DNA of 64,000 nt, from NCBI GenBank assembly GCA_903932685.1, contig CAIZGX010000004.1, forward strand, positions 1 to 64,000. The letters run 5' to 3'. Under the pieces are notes generated by a model. It saw only the letters and a list, made by a program, of their open reading frames with translations, did not search any database and was not told where the DNA came from. The stretch comes from an uncultured Bacteroidota bacterium. GTDB lineage: Bacteria > Bacteroidota > Bacteroidia > Flavobacteriales_D > Sanyastnellaceae. This document shows positions 19,307 through 28,726 of the stretch, one piece after another (the stretch's first letter is position 1; each line of letters begins with the position of its first letter). The position numbers and the translations under genes were made by a program.

Positions 19307-21676
19307 ATGAGTTTGGCCAACAAATCGGCGGTGAATGATACCGCAAAGCAAATGTTACTCGACGACTATTTTTTGGCTTGTTTAAGCCGTGAAGCTTCGT
19401 TGTTGGGTAGAAAGGAAGTTCTTACTGGAAAAGCCAAATTTGGTATTTTCGGTGATGGAAAAGAATTGGCGCAGATTGCCATGGTCAAACAATTTCAGAA
19501 TGGCGACTGGAGATCTGGTTACTACCGCGATCAAACATTCATGATGGCCATTGGTCAATTGACCGTTCAGCAATATTTCGCGGCGTTATATGCGCATACA
19601 GATACCGAGAAGGAACCTTCTTCGGGTGGAAGACAAATGGGTGGACACTTTTCAACGCGTGCGCTAGATTCAAATGGAGATTGGAAGAACGTGATGGAGA
19701 TGAAAAATTCATCTTCAGATATTTCTCCAACAGGCGGACAAATGCCGCGTTTGTTGGGATTGGCGCAAGCTTCGAAATATTACAAAGCGAATACTGCACT
19801 TCATTCAAGGACGCAATTTTCGAATCAAGGAAATGAAGTAGCCTTCGGAACCATAGGCGATTCAAGTACTTCAGAAGGTTTGTTCTGGGAAACCATGAAC
19901 GCATCTGCGGTATTAGGGGTGCCTATGTGCATGTGTGTTTGGGACAACGGATGGGGAATTTCAGTTCCGAAAAAATATCAAACGGCGAAAGAAAGTATCT
20001 CGGAATCGTTAAGCGGAATGCAAAGCGAACCGGGTGCAGGAGGAATAAAAATATTCAAGGCGAAGGGTTGGGATTATGCGGAATTGATGCTCAAGTTTGA
20101 GCAGGCGGTTAAGCATTCTCGCACACATCATCAGCCTGTTTTAATTCATGTTGAAGAAATCACTCAGCCGCAAGGCCACAGCACGAGCGGATCTCACGAG
20201 CGTTACAAGACGAAAGAGTTGTTGGAGTGGTATGAAGAATTCGATTGCATTGTTCAGTTTGGAAAATTCTTAACAGACAAGTATGTTGCGAAGCAAGAAG
20301 AGTTAGACGAGTTACGCGCGAAAGCAAAAGCGCAAGCACGCTCCGAACAACGCACAGCATGGGACGAATTCCGCGCGCAAATTCAGGCCGACGTGAACGC
20401 GGCCATTGCTTTGCTAGATGCAGCTGGACAATCAGAAGCAGCAGCCTCTTTGAAGAACAACGGCGAAGCCATTCGCAAAGATATTTTCGAAGTCATTCGA
20501 AAAGTATTGCGCACGGTTCGTGGACAGCACTCAGCCGAAATTCAAAATATAAAAAATTGGTTAGCTGCTGCGCAAGAGCGCATGCACAAAGCATACAGCA
20601 GCGAGCTGTACAGCGACCGCAATGATTTAGACAGATCTGTTTCTATTCAGTATGCTAGCGATGCAGAGATGGTAGACGGACGTGTTGTCCTTCGCGATTT
20701 TTGGGATGCTAAATTGGCTGAAATGCCAGAGGTGTTAATCTTCGGTGAAGACGTTGGAAAGATTGGTGGAGTAAACCAAACGTGCGAAGGACTTCAAGAT
20801 AAATACGGAGAATTGCGTGTGAGCGATACCGGTATTCGCGAAGCAACAATTGTTGGACAAGCGATTGGTTTGGCTATGCGCGGACTTCGTCCGGTTGCGG
20901 AAATTCAATACTTAGATTACATCTATTACGCGCTTCAAATTATGCGCGACGATTTAGCAACGGTTCGTTATCGTTCGGCTGGAGGACAAATGGCTCCCGC
21001 AATCATAAGCACACGCGGACATCGTTTGGAAGGTATCTGGCACAGCGGAAGCCCTATGGGTGCTATCATTAGCAGTGTTCGTGGAATGGTGGTGTGTGTT
21101 CCAAGGAACATGACTCAAGCCGCGGGGATGTATAATAATTTGTTGAAAGGAAACGATCCAGCGCTTGTTGTAGAGTGCTTGAACGGATACCGCAAGAAAG
21201 AAAAAATGCCTAGCAATCTTTCTGAAATGGTTGTTCCTATTGGTGTTGCAGAGGTGGTGAAAGTGGGAAGCGACATTACTGTTGTTTCATACGGAAGTAC
21301 ATTGCACATGTGTTTGAGTGCTGCAGACGAATTGGCGAACATGGGAATTTCGGTGGAAGTGGTAGATGCGCAAACGCTTCTTCCTTTCGATACAACGGGC
21401 GTTTCAGCATCGAGTGTTCAGAAAACAAATCGCTTGGTTGTTGTAGATGAAGATGTAGAAGGTGGAGCTTCGGCTTACTTGTTAGATCAGATCATTAACA
21501 AACAAGGTGCTTTCAATTATCTAGACGCACAACCGATTACAATTACTTCAAAGCCGCATTTACCGGCCTATTCAACCGATGGCGATTACTTCAGTAAGCC
21601 TTCTGTTGACGATATCATTGAAGCTATTTACGCGGTTATGTCAGAAGGAAATCCTGAAAGATTTCCGAAGATTTAA
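19307..21676 (+). CDS. Fused 2-oxoacid dehydrogenase E1 (alpha-beta), branched-chain/pyruvate type
   Basis: 789 residues from ATG 19307 (SLANKSAVNDTAKQ). The alpha half (~1-330) carries the thiamine-diphosphate motif region GTIGDSSTSEGLFWETMN...WDNGWGISVP. A helical Ala/Glu-rich linker spans ~330-450. The beta half (~455-789) has FGEDVGKIGGVNQTCEGL, GLAMRGLRP, RGHRLEGIWHSGSP and VVDEDVEGG. The single-chain fusion is common in Bacteroidota. It decarboxylates a 2-oxoacid (branched-chain 2-oxoacids or pyruvate) and passes the acyl group to lipoyl-E2; the exact substrate is not readable. No E2 or E3 gene is adjacent. Its TAA stop overlaps the stop of the convergent small gene at 21673. Confidence 0.9.
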   Translation: MSLANKSAVNDTAKQMLLDDYFLACLSREASLLGRKEVLTGKAKFGIFGDGKELAQIAMVKQFQNGDWRSGYYRDQTFMMAIGQLTVQQYFAALYAHTDTEKEPSSGGRQMGGHFSTRALDSNGDWKNVMEMKNSSSDISPTGGQMPRLLGLAQASKYYKANTALHSRTQFSNQGNEVAFGTIGDSSTSEGLFWETMNASAVLGVPMCMCVWDNGWGISVPKKYQTAKESISESLSGMQSEPGAGGIKIFKAKGWDYAELMLKFEQAVKHSRTHHQPVLIHVEEITQPQGHSTSGSHERYKTKELLEWYEEFDCIVQFGKFLTDKYVAKQEELDELRAKAKAQARSEQRTAWDEFRAQIQADVNAAIALLDAAGQSEAAASLKNNGEAIRKDIFEVIRKVLRTVRGQHSAEIQNIKNWLAAAQERMHKAYSSELYSDRNDLDRSVSIQYASDAEMVDGRVVLRDFWDAKLAEMPEVLIFGEDVGKIGGVNQTCEGLQDKYGELRVSDTGIREATIVGQAIGLAMRGLRPVAEIQYLDYIYYALQIMRDDLATVRYRSAGGQMAPAIISTRGHRLEGIWHSGSPMGAIISSVRGMVVCVPRNMTQAAGMYNNLLKGNDPALVVECLNGYRKKEKMPSNLSEMVVPIGVAEVVKVGSDITVVSYGSTLHMCLSAADELANMGISVEVVDAQTLLPFDTTGVSASSVQKTNRLVVVDEDVEGGASAYLLDQIINKQGAFNYLDAQPITITSKPHLPAYSTDGDYFSKPSVDDIIEAIYAVMSEGNPERFPKI

Positions 21677-21849
21677 TTAATGGAAGATACCAACTTCTTT
21701 ACATCAGTATGCGTATAGAATTCTCCATTATTTACTTCAGCAACTGCAGCATCTATCTTTTCTATAATCATTAATCGCTCGATGAGCTGGTCCAAAGAAA
21801 AATCTTTCGGGAGTTCATTAATCGCAGAAAGTACCGTTGCTTTTGTCAT
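21673..21849 (-). CDS. Small antitoxin-like protein, no partner toxin
   Basis: 58 residues, starting MTKATVLSAINELPKDF and continuing LDQLIERLMIIEKID...GEFYTHTDVKKL. This helix-rich pattern, with a 'THTDVKK'-type end, is that of the small Bacteroidota antitoxins that usually sit beside RelE/ParE toxins. No toxin follows: the stop overlaps the E1 gene stop and the upstream neighbour is a TonB receptor. A -7-like box TATTTTAG lies four bases before the ATG (minus strand 21854-21861). It could be an orphan antitoxin or regulator. Family assignment is by resemblance only. Confidence 0.7.
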   Translation of the reverse strand: MTKATVLSAINELPKDFSLDQLIERLMIIEKIDAAVAEVNNGEFYTHTDVKKLVSSIN

Positions 21850-21872
21850 TAAGCTAAAATAACATTTCTTTT

Positions 21873-24293
21873 TTAGAAATCATAAATAATTCCAAAAGCA
21901 GGAATAATACTTCCATTCACATTCGGAATGAGAATAGGAATTCCGTTGCTGCCGTCTGCACGTAAAGCTTGACCGTCTGTGGTTGCGAAACCGCTGTTGT
22001 CGGCGTTGCGTTGGAATGAATACAAGTCTTGAGTGTAGCTCTTCGCGTTGGTAACGTTTTGAATGTCTAGGAAGAAATCGAGTGATGATTTCTTGAAGTT
22101 GATTTTCTTGTCGATACGAATATCTAACTGGTTGAAGACCGGCAAACGCTGACTGTTCAACTGCGTGTAATCGAACGATCCTGTTCCAAGAGTTACATAA
22201 TTCAATTGCGAAGAGGTCATGTCGTAAGGCGTGTAAGGCGCGCCACCTGCGAGTCTGTACTTCACTCCAAGTTCATATCCGTTCTTGAATTTCTTTCCGA
22301 AAATAACAGAAACCAAATGTCTGTTGTCCCATGCTGAAGGTGCGTAGGTATCATTAGAGCCTGTAAATTCACTTTTGAAGAACGTGTAGGAAGCCGTTAA
22401 GAAATACGATTTCGTGAATTTTTGTTGAAGGAACAATTCGAATCCGTAAGCACGACCTTGTCCTGTTGAAGTCACTTGTTCATTTCCAATGGCGCCGTAT
22501 ACAGAACCTTGGTTCGCCAATGAGACTCCTGTGTTGAATGAAACCGGATAGTTGCTGTAATGCTTGTAAAATCCTTCAGCCGTAATTCTCAAACTGTTTT
22601 TCGGAAGGAACTCGAATCCATAAACGTAGTGATCGCACAAGATGTAATCGCTGTTTCGATTCACAGAGTTTCCATCTTGTTTGAATCCAAGAACGGTGTA
22701 AACCGGAAGCTTCGCGTATCTTCCCACAGAAGCGTTCATGTTCCACTTCTCGTTAATAGCGAAGGATGCCGCTATACGCGGAGAGAGCGCGTTTAACGGA
22801 TTGTTTCCTGTTGTAGTGAATGTGTTCATGTCGATGCGAATTCCTCCCGTTAATGAAAGCCTTTCGCCGAACATCTTTTTGTTTATTGAAACGAATGCAC
22901 CGTAACGTGCAAAGTCGATAGCGTTATAGAATGAAAGATTAATTTGAGGAACAATAACAGCTCCTGTGCTATCTGAGATTGCTGGAGCTATTCTAGCGAA
23001 GAAGTCGTTGTTGTATTTCACATATTGTGCAGACAACCCGTAAACAACTTTCCAATCGCCGAAGAACTGATTCACTTCCCAACGCAATTTGTTTTCGATT
23101 TCCTGGCTAACGCTTTTCAATGTTCTGCGCGATTCATTTTCTACGTCGTTGTCTTCGAAACGGTCGAGTCTGTTTTCAAACATGTTTCGACTTAAACTTA
23201 AATTGTAGTAACCGTTATCTAGCGTGTGTTTCAAGGTAACGCCAACGGTGTAGTTCCATTGGTTGATATTCGGATTTGAGCGAATGATGTATTCTTTCGT
23301 TGGGTCTGAAGTCTTTGGAACGGCGAAAGAAAACTCATCTATAGCACCCAAGCCAATGGCAGTTAGCGTGTTTTTCTTGTTGAGTTGTGTGTTGATTTTG
23401 TATTGAAAATCCCAGTAGTTCGGACGAATGGGAAGATCAATGAGTTCAAAGAAATATTGCAAATAGGAACGTCGAACCGAAGCCAAGAAGGTGGTGTTCT
23501 TTCCAATAGGACCTTCTAAAGTGCCCGCCACTTCTGTGCTTGAAATTCTTCCGTTTCCTTTTACTTGCTGTGCGTTTCCGTTTCTTTGTTTGAATTGAAG
23601 AACGGAAGAAAGGGCGTTGTCGTATTTTGCGTTGAAGCTGCTGCTGTTCAGTGTAGCTGTTTCAATGAAACTCACATTGATAATTCCTTGCGGTCCGCCC
23701 GAAGATCCTTGCGTGCTGAAGTGATTGATTTGCGGAACTTCAATTCCATCTAAATAATAAACGTTCTCACTTGGCGCTCCTCCGCGAATGAGAAGATCAT
23801 TTCTTTCACCGGCTCCTGAAAGTCCGCCAACACCCGGAAGTGCTTGAATTACTTTAGAGATATCGAAGTTTCCACCTGGATTGCTTCGAATTTCTTCTGC
23901 GGTAAGGCTTTGCACGCTAAGGGGCGTTTCTGTTGCTTTTCCGTAGGTGTAACGTTTAATCTCGAGCGTATTCAATTGCTCGCTGCTTCGTTCCAATTCA
24001 ACCGAAAACGTATTTGTATTTCCGTTTGTAATAACCACGTTGAACAAATCTGTTGGAAGGAAATTCAACAACGTAATTTTTACGTTGTAGGTTCCTGGTT
24101 GAATTCGTTCAATGTAAAATTTTCCATCTACATCTGAAATAGCACCCATTGGAGTGTTCTCTAGTTTAACAGTGGCGCCGACTAGCGGAGTTTGGGTGTT
24201 TTTGTCAATGACTACACCAGAGATACTTCCGTTTTGTGCGGAAACAATTGAACAAGCAATGAATGCAATGAAAATGAGAAGAGAACGCAACAT
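21873..24293 (-). CDS. TonB-dependent outer-membrane receptor with CarboxypepD_reg-like domain
   Basis: 806 residues. Signal peptide MLRSLLIFIAFIACSIVSAQ; a CarboxypepD_reg-like beta-sandwich at ~22-105 (GSISGVVIDKNTQTPLVGAT, DVDGKFYIERIQPG). The plug domain at ~115-230 has VIQALPGVGGLSGAG, LLIRGGAPSENVYYLDGIE. The remainder is a 22-strand barrel, rich in aromatic-ended strands and ending PAFGIIYDF. Receptors of this type import a substrate across the outer membrane using TonB/ExbBD energy. No SusD partner is present, so a siderophore, metal or small peptide is more likely than a glycan (inference). A separate exbB/exbD pair lies 2 kb away on the other strand. Confidence 0.93.
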   Translation of the reverse strand: MLRSLLIFIAFIACSIVSAQNGSISGVVIDKNTQTPLVGATVKLENTPMGAISDVDGKFYIERIQPGTYNVKITLLNFLPTDLFNVVITNGNTNTFSVELERSSEQLNTLEIKRYTYGKATETPLSVQSLTAEEIRSNPGGNFDISKVIQALPGVGGLSGAGERNDLLIRGGAPSENVYYLDGIEVPQINHFSTQGSSGGPQGIINVSFIETATLNSSSFNAKYDNALSSVLQFKQRNGNAQQVKGNGRISSTEVAGTLEGPIGKNTTFLASVRRSYLQYFFELIDLPIRPNYWDFQYKINTQLNKKNTLTAIGLGAIDEFSFAVPKTSDPTKEYIIRSNPNINQWNYTVGVTLKHTLDNGYYNLSLSRNMFENRLDRFEDNDVENESRRTLKSVSQEIENKLRWEVNQFFGDWKVVYGLSAQYVKYNNDFFARIAPAISDSTGAVIVPQINLSFYNAIDFARYGAFVSINKKMFGERLSLTGGIRIDMNTFTTTGNNPLNALSPRIAASFAINEKWNMNASVGRYAKLPVYTVLGFKQDGNSVNRNSDYILCDHYVYGFEFLPKNSLRITAEGFYKHYSNYPVSFNTGVSLANQGSVYGAIGNEQVTSTGQGRAYGFELFLQQKFTKSYFLTASYTFFKSEFTGSNDTYAPSAWDNRHLVSVIFGKKFKNGYELGVKYRLAGGAPYTPYDMTSSQLNYVTLGTGSFDYTQLNSQRLPVFNQLDIRIDKKINFKKSSLDFFLDIQNVTNAKSYTQDLYSFQRNADNSGFATTDGQALRADGSNGIPILIPNVNGSIIPAFGIIYDF

Positions 24294-24338
24294 GATTTTC
24301 CTAAGTTTAATTTCAAAACAAAGGAAATGCAGAATTGT

Positions 24339-25088
24339 TTATCCGCGCACAAATAACCAACCGATGCCTTTTCCAATACCAACGAAAAGGTAACCTAACG
24401 GACCGAGTTTTTGTTTTTGATTCACGTTAACGGTGAGGGTAGAAAAGCGAACGTCGTGTTCCATCTTAATCACTTGTCCGCGTAACTGATCTATCTCTGT
24501 ATTCAAGCGCTCCAACTCTTTTTCCACCTTCAACGCTGCTTCAACATTTTCTGCTTTTGCTAATAATTCGAGGTAACGTGTGCGTGCTTTCTCGGCATTG
24601 TCGAGACGAATTTTAATGTCGGCGTAATTGTCTGAAACGTCAGTGGTAGATACGCTTTTGCGGGTGAGCTTTCCCAATTTCGAAACTTGCGCAACGGTGC
24701 CGTCTAACTTTTCAGATTCAATGCGAATGGTAATTTGATAGTTGCTTTTGCTAACCACGTAACCTTTTTGTTCTGCTGCAATGCGTGTGATTTGCGAAAT
24801 GGTAGAGTCGGAATTCTTAACGGTTATTCCGATGTTCGCATTGTACACTAACATTTTGGGTCCGCTGTATTCTTTCGTTGTAGAAAGACTGTTGAAGTCA
24901 ACCTTTGATCGGTCTTCTTCTTCTAATATATCCGCGTTGGCGTATAGGCCTTCTCTAACAGCGGGAGGTGGCGGTACCATATCGTAATTTCCGTCATATG
25001 CTGCCGATTTTTCATAAGCGCAAGATGTGAGAAAAGTCGAAGCAAATAGAACGGTTGCAAACAGGAAGGGAATACTCGTTAAACGCAT
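24339..25088 (-). CDS. DUF4349 lipoprotein
   Basis: 249 residues. A lipoprotein signal peptide ends at the lipobox LTSC (~22). The DUF4349 domain occupies ~75-245: MLVYNANIGITVKNSDST, KGYVVSKSNYQ, a coiled coil (NAEKARTRYLELLAKAENVEAALKVEKELERLN is part of a long helical heptad stretch near 165-200), then STLTVNV and a C-terminal membrane-like helix. It lies 45 bp upstream of the TonB receptor and in the same direction, so it may be co-transcribed. Function unknown; an envelope location is expected. Confidence 0.85.
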   Translation of the reverse strand: MRLTSIPFLFATVLFASTFLTSCAYEKSAAYDGNYDMVPPPPAVREGLYANADILEEEDRSKVDFNSLSTTKEYSGPKMLVYNANIGITVKNSDSTISQITRIAAEQKGYVVSKSNYQITIRIESEKLDGTVAQVSKLGKLTRKSVSTTDVSDNYADIKIRLDNAEKARTRYLELLAKAENVEAALKVEKELERLNTEIDQLRGQVIKMEHDVRFSTLTVNVNQKQKLGPLGYLFVGIGKGIGWLFVRG

Positions 25089-25097
25089 GTTTTGTGT

Positions 25098-25105
25098 TAG
25101 TTTTG
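25098..25105 (+). promoter_or_regulatory. Promoter -7 box of the dehydrogenase-exbBD-nhaD operon
   Basis: TAGTTTTG, 22 bases before the ATG at 25128. It lies in the 39-bp divergent space shared with the DUF4349 gene. Confidence 0.6.
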
Positions 25106-25127
25106 TGAAGTCTAAATTAACAAGAGA

Positions 25128-26363
25128 ATGAAGGATTTATTGTCGCAGTACGAAAATAAGAAACCAGAAGTAGTTTTTGAATGGAACGATCCGTTTACTG
25201 AAGCGCAAGGTTGGGTAGTTATAAATTCATTGCGTGGCGGTGCCGCAGGTGGTGGGACCCGCATGAGAGTTGGTTTAGATAAGCACGAGGTGTTGTCTCT
25301 AGCAAAAACAATGGAAGTGAAATTTACGGTAAGCGGCCCACAGATTGGTGGCGCGAAGAGTGGAATTAATTTCGATCCGGCTGATCCACGCAAGAAGGAA
25401 GTGTTGAAGCGTTGGTATGCTGCGGTTACTCCGTTGTTGAAACATTACTACGGAACAGGTGGAGATTTGAATGTTGACGAGATTCATGAAGTTATTCCAA
25501 TGACGGAAGATTGCGGTGTTTGGCATCCGCAAGAAGGTGTGTTTAACGGACACTTCAAGCCTACGGAAGCGCAAAAAGTAAAGCGCATTGGAAATTTGAG
25601 AAGAGGTGTTGTAAGCATCATTGAAGACGAGAAGTTTTCTCCAGATGTGAATATGAAATTCAAAGTAGCCGACATGATTACCGGTTACGGCGTTGCGGAA
25701 AGCGTTCGTCATTTTTTCGAAATATGGAAAAATGAGAAGAGCCTAGTAGGCAAGAAAGTGATTGTTCAAGGTTGGGGAAATGTAGGCGCTGCTGCTGCTT
25801 TTTACATGAGTCAAGCAGGCGCATCTGTAGTTGGAATTATCGATAGAAACGGCGGATTGATCAACGAGAACGGATATTCATTTGAAGAAATCCGCACGTT
25901 GTTTTTGAATCGCGTGAACAATACGTTGGTTGCTGAAGGAATGCTTTCGTTCGATGAAATCAATGCGAAAGTTTGGGATATTCAAGCCGATGTGTTTCTT
26001 CCGTGCGCTGCCTCGCGTTTGGTGAGTCAAGATCAGGCAGAGCGCATGCACAAGGCTGGAGTATCTGTTATTGCTTGCGGTGCGAATGTTCCGTTTGCGG
26101 ATCAGCAAATTTTTTACGGACCTATTTCAGAATGGTGCGATGCACACTTTAGTGTTGTTCCGGATTTCATTTCGAATTGCGGAATGGCGAGAGTTTTCGC
26201 TTATTTAATGAGTGATTCAGATGTTGATTTATCTGATGAAGGAATTTTCTCTGACACTTCTAAAATTATTGGTGACGCTTTGAAAAATGTTCATCAGCAA
26301 GGAAGTGAAGAGCAGTTCGTTTCGAAGCACGCGTTTGAAATTGCATTAAAAAAATTAGTTTAA
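25128..26363 (+). CDS. Glu/Leu/Phe/Val dehydrogenase
   Basis: 411 residues. The N-terminal substrate domain has GGAAGGGTRMRVG, the catalytic-lysine motif GPQIGGAKSGINFDP (~72-86) and GTGGDLNVDE. The C-terminal Rossmann domain has VQGWGNVGAAAAFYMSQAGA (~213-232) and FLPCAASRLV. The family reversibly deaminates glutamate or a branched-chain amino acid with NAD(P)+. The sequence is a divergent member, so glutamate versus leucine preference is open. It is first gene of a tight operon: exbB starts one base after the stop codon. Coupling to the E1 branched-chain enzyme nearby is possible but unproven. Confidence 0.9.
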   Translation: MKDLLSQYENKKPEVVFEWNDPFTEAQGWVVINSLRGGAAGGGTRMRVGLDKHEVLSLAKTMEVKFTVSGPQIGGAKSGINFDPADPRKKEVLKRWYAAVTPLLKHYYGTGGDLNVDEIHEVIPMTEDCGVWHPQEGVFNGHFKPTEAQKVKRIGNLRRGVVSIIEDEKFSPDVNMKFKVADMITGYGVAESVRHFFEIWKNEKSLVGKKVIVQGWGNVGAAAAFYMSQAGASVVGIIDRNGGLINENGYSFEEIRTLFLNRVNNTLVAEGMLSFDEINAKVWDIQADVFLPCAASRLVSQDQAERMHKAGVSVIACGANVPFADQQIFYGPISEWCDAHFSVVPDFISNCGMARVFAYLMSDSDVDLSDEGIFSDTSKIIGDALKNVHQQGSEEQFVSKHAFEIALKKLV

Positions 26364-26364
26364 G

Positions 26365-27021
26365 ATGATCTATTTGCAAGCCGCACCGGAAGGAGCAACC
26401 TATGAGAAATCGTTGGATTTAATTGGACTTATCTTCAAGGGAGGATGGGTTATGATTCCACTTTTGCTTCTCTCTATTTTAACGATTGTGATTGTTATTG
26501 AGCGTTACCTTTTTCTAGGGAAACAAGGTATTGGGAAGAAGAATAATTTCGAGAATTTTTTAGCGGCTTTGAAAGTTGGAAATAACACAGAAGCTGCGCG
26601 TTTGTGTGAAGAAGACAACGCAGCCTGGTCGCGCATTTTTCAATATGCAGCGCTAACCGAAATCTCTGGTGACGAGCAAGAGAAGTTAATGGAGCAAGCG
26701 GCCAATGTTGAAGTGGCTTATTTGGAAAGAAGATTGAACGTGTTGTCTATTGTTGCGGGAGTATCGCCATTATTGGGATTCATAGGAACCATTGCGGGAG
26801 TTATTACAATCTTCTTCGATATTTCAACCACAGCAGACATTAGTATCGGAGTTATTTCGGAAGGTCTTTATCAGAAGATGGTTTCTTCTGCAGGCGGATT
26901 GGTAGTTGGAATTATTGCCTTCGTGTTTTATCAGTTGCTTCAAAATTCAGTAGACAAGTTTGTTGCGCAAATGGAGGAATATTCTCTTCAACTTAAAACA
27001 TTATTCCTTCAAGGAAAATGA
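26365..27021 (+). CDS. exbB: MotA/TolQ/ExbB proton channel protein
   Basis: 218 residues. Three membrane helices are visible: ~30-52 (GGWVMIPLLLLSILTIVIVIERY), ~125-150 (VAGVSPLLGFIGTIAGVITIFF) and ~168-195 (SSAGGLVVGIIAFVFYQLL). GTIAGVI with the following helix is the conserved core. ExbB/TolQ pentamers with ExbD/TolR form the proton channel that energises TonB or Tol at the inner membrane. Start ATG 26365 follows the upstream stop with a one-base gap. The gene overlaps exbD by 4 bp. Confidence 0.92.
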   Translation: MIYLQAAPEGATYEKSLDLIGLIFKGGWVMIPLLLLSILTIVIVIERYLFLGKQGIGKKNNFENFLAALKVGNNTEAARLCEEDNAAWSRIFQYAALTEISGDEQEKLMEQAANVEVAYLERRLNVLSIVAGVSPLLGFIGTIAGVITIFFDISTTADISIGVISEGLYQKMVSSAGGLVVGIIAFVFYQLLQNSVDKFVAQMEEYSLQLKTLFLQGK

Positions 27022-27425
27022 ATATAAAAAGAAGAAAGAAAAGAGGTGCTGTTGTAAACACGCATGCGCTGAATGACATCATGTTCTTCTTGCTTTTGTT
27101 TTTTCTTATTCTTTCTACGTTGGCGAATCCAAATGTGATTAAAGTGCTTTTGCCAGAAGCAGGCGAGACACAGCAACGTGAACCGAAGAAGTCTTTGCAG
27201 TTAGCTGTTGATGAATATCACGATTATTATCTCGACGGTGAAAAAATGAGTGTTGAGCAATTGGGTCAGCGATTGGAATACATTGGAAAAACTTTTCCAG
27301 AGAGTACTTGTTCCATTTCAATGGATCGAAATTTACCTGTTCAAGATTTGGTGGAAGTGATGCAGTTAGGTGCGAAGAGCGACATACGCATGTATTTAAA
27401 AACTTCTAAAGTGGAAGGCGAATGA
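27018..27425 (+). CDS. exbD: ExbD/TolR biopolymer transport protein
   Basis: 135 residues. A basic cytoplasmic start (NIKRRKKRG) precedes a single membrane helix with the functional Asp near its start (ALNDIMFFLLLFFLILS, Asp ~20), then a periplasmic domain (KKSLQLAVDEYHDYYLDGE). Partner of ExbB in the proton-driven motor. It overlaps exbB and nhaD by 4 bp each. A tonB or tolA gene is not in the window. Confidence 0.92.
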   Translation: MNIKRRKKRGAVVNTHALNDIMFFLLLFFLILSTLANPNVIKVLLPEAGETQQREPKKSLQLAVDEYHDYYLDGEKMSVEQLGQRLEYIGKTFPESTCSISMDRNLPVQDLVEVMQLGAKSDIRMYLKTSKVEGE

Positions 27426-28726
27426 TTACCGCAATACTAATAATTTTCGTTCTTGCTTATGTGCTCATTGCCGCGGAACATGCGGTGAAAATAGATAAAG
27501 CAGCAACGGCATTAATTGCAGGTGTTTTGTGCTGGACGCTTTTAGTTCTTGCTCCAACCGGAATTTCACATGAAGTGTTGGAAGGAAGATTGGGTCATCA
27601 CATCGAAGAGATATCAGGCATCTTATTATTCTTAATGGGAGCAATGACGATTGTTGAAATCATTGATGCACACAACGGATTCTCGATTATTACGGATCGC
27701 ATTTCAACAACGAATCAAGTTAAATTACTTTGGATTATTTCATTGCTTTCGTTCTTCTTGTCTGCAGCGTTAGACAATTTAACAACTGCCATTGTTATGG
27801 TGAGTTTAGGACGAAAGTTGATTAGTGATCAAAAGTCGCGTTGGTTTTTTGCCGGCGTAATAGTTATTGCGGCTAACGCAGGTGGTGCGTGGAGTCCGAT
27901 TGGAGATGTAACGACGACGATGCTTTGGATAGGCGGACAACTCACTACGGGACCTGTCATTTCAGAACTTTTTCTTCCAAGTTTAGTAAGTCTTTTAGTG
28001 CCGGTAATTGTTTTGTCTTTCGTGTTGAAAGGAAACTTGGAGCGACCCGATTCAAACGAAACAGCGACGAGTGATTTGGCTCGTTCAAAGCAAATGATCG
28101 TGTTTGTTTTAGGCTTAGGCGGATTGTTATTCGTGCCTGTTTTCAAAACGGTAACACATCTTCCTCCCTTCATGGGAATGATGATTTCGGTGGGTGTTCT
28201 TTGGCTTGTTACAGACCTTATGAACGGAAGAAAAATGGATTCCGATAAAGCGAAATATTCGGCGTTGAGTGCATTGCGAAAAATTGATATGCCTTCGGTT
28301 CTTTTCTTCTTGGGAATTTTACTTTCAGTAAGCGCATTGCAAGAGGCTGGACACCTCACACAGCTTTCTTTTTGGTTGAAGGAACAACTCAACAACACTT
28401 ATGCGATAAACATTGCCATTGGTGTGCTATCAGCTATTGTTGACAATGTTCCTTTGGTTGCTGCAAGCATTGGAATGTATCCGGTGGAAGCAGCAGGCAC
28501 TGCTGATGTATGGGCTTCGCACTTCGTTCAAGACGGAACGTTCTGGCATTTCTTGGCCTACACTGCAGGCACCGGCGGCAGTATGCTAATCATAGGATCT
28601 GCCGCAGGTGTGGCTGCAATGGGGCTAGAGAAGATGTCGTTCACGTGGTACCTGAAGAACATCTCACTTTGGGCCATGTTAGGTTTCTTCAGTGGTGCTG
28701 GAGTTTATATTCTCATGCACCTCTAA
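27422..28726 (+). CDS. nhaD: NhaD-type Na+/H+ antiporter
   Basis: 434 residues with about 12 membrane helices. Family motifs: LSAALDNLTTAIVMVSLGRKLI (discontinuous-helix region near residue 120), NAGGAWSPIGDVTTTMLW (~155) and the second half-repeat AIVDNVPLVAA (~345), as in the ion-transporter superfamily NhaD. It exchanges Na+ (or Li+) for H+ at the inner membrane, in keeping with a marine or saline habitat (inference). It is the last gene of the operon; its TAA is directly abutted by the TAA of the convergent hydrolase gene. Confidence 0.92.
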   Translation: MITAILIIFVLAYVLIAAEHAVKIDKAATALIAGVLCWTLLVLAPTGISHEVLEGRLGHHIEEISGILLFLMGAMTIVEIIDAHNGFSIITDRISTTNQVKLLWIISLLSFFLSAALDNLTTAIVMVSLGRKLISDQKSRWFFAGVIVIAANAGGAWSPIGDVTTTMLWIGGQLTTGPVISELFLPSLVSLLVPVIVLSFVLKGNLERPDSNETATSDLARSKQMIVFVLGLGGLLFVPVFKTVTHLPPFMGMMISVGVLWLVTDLMNGRKMDSDKAKYSALSALRKIDMPSVLFFLGILLSVSALQEAGHLTQLSFWLKEQLNNTYAINIAIGVLSAIVDNVPLVAASIGMYPVEAAGTADVWASHFVQDGTFWHFLAYTAGTGGSMLIIGSAAGVAAMGLEKMSFTWYLKNISLWAMLGFFSGAGVYILMHL

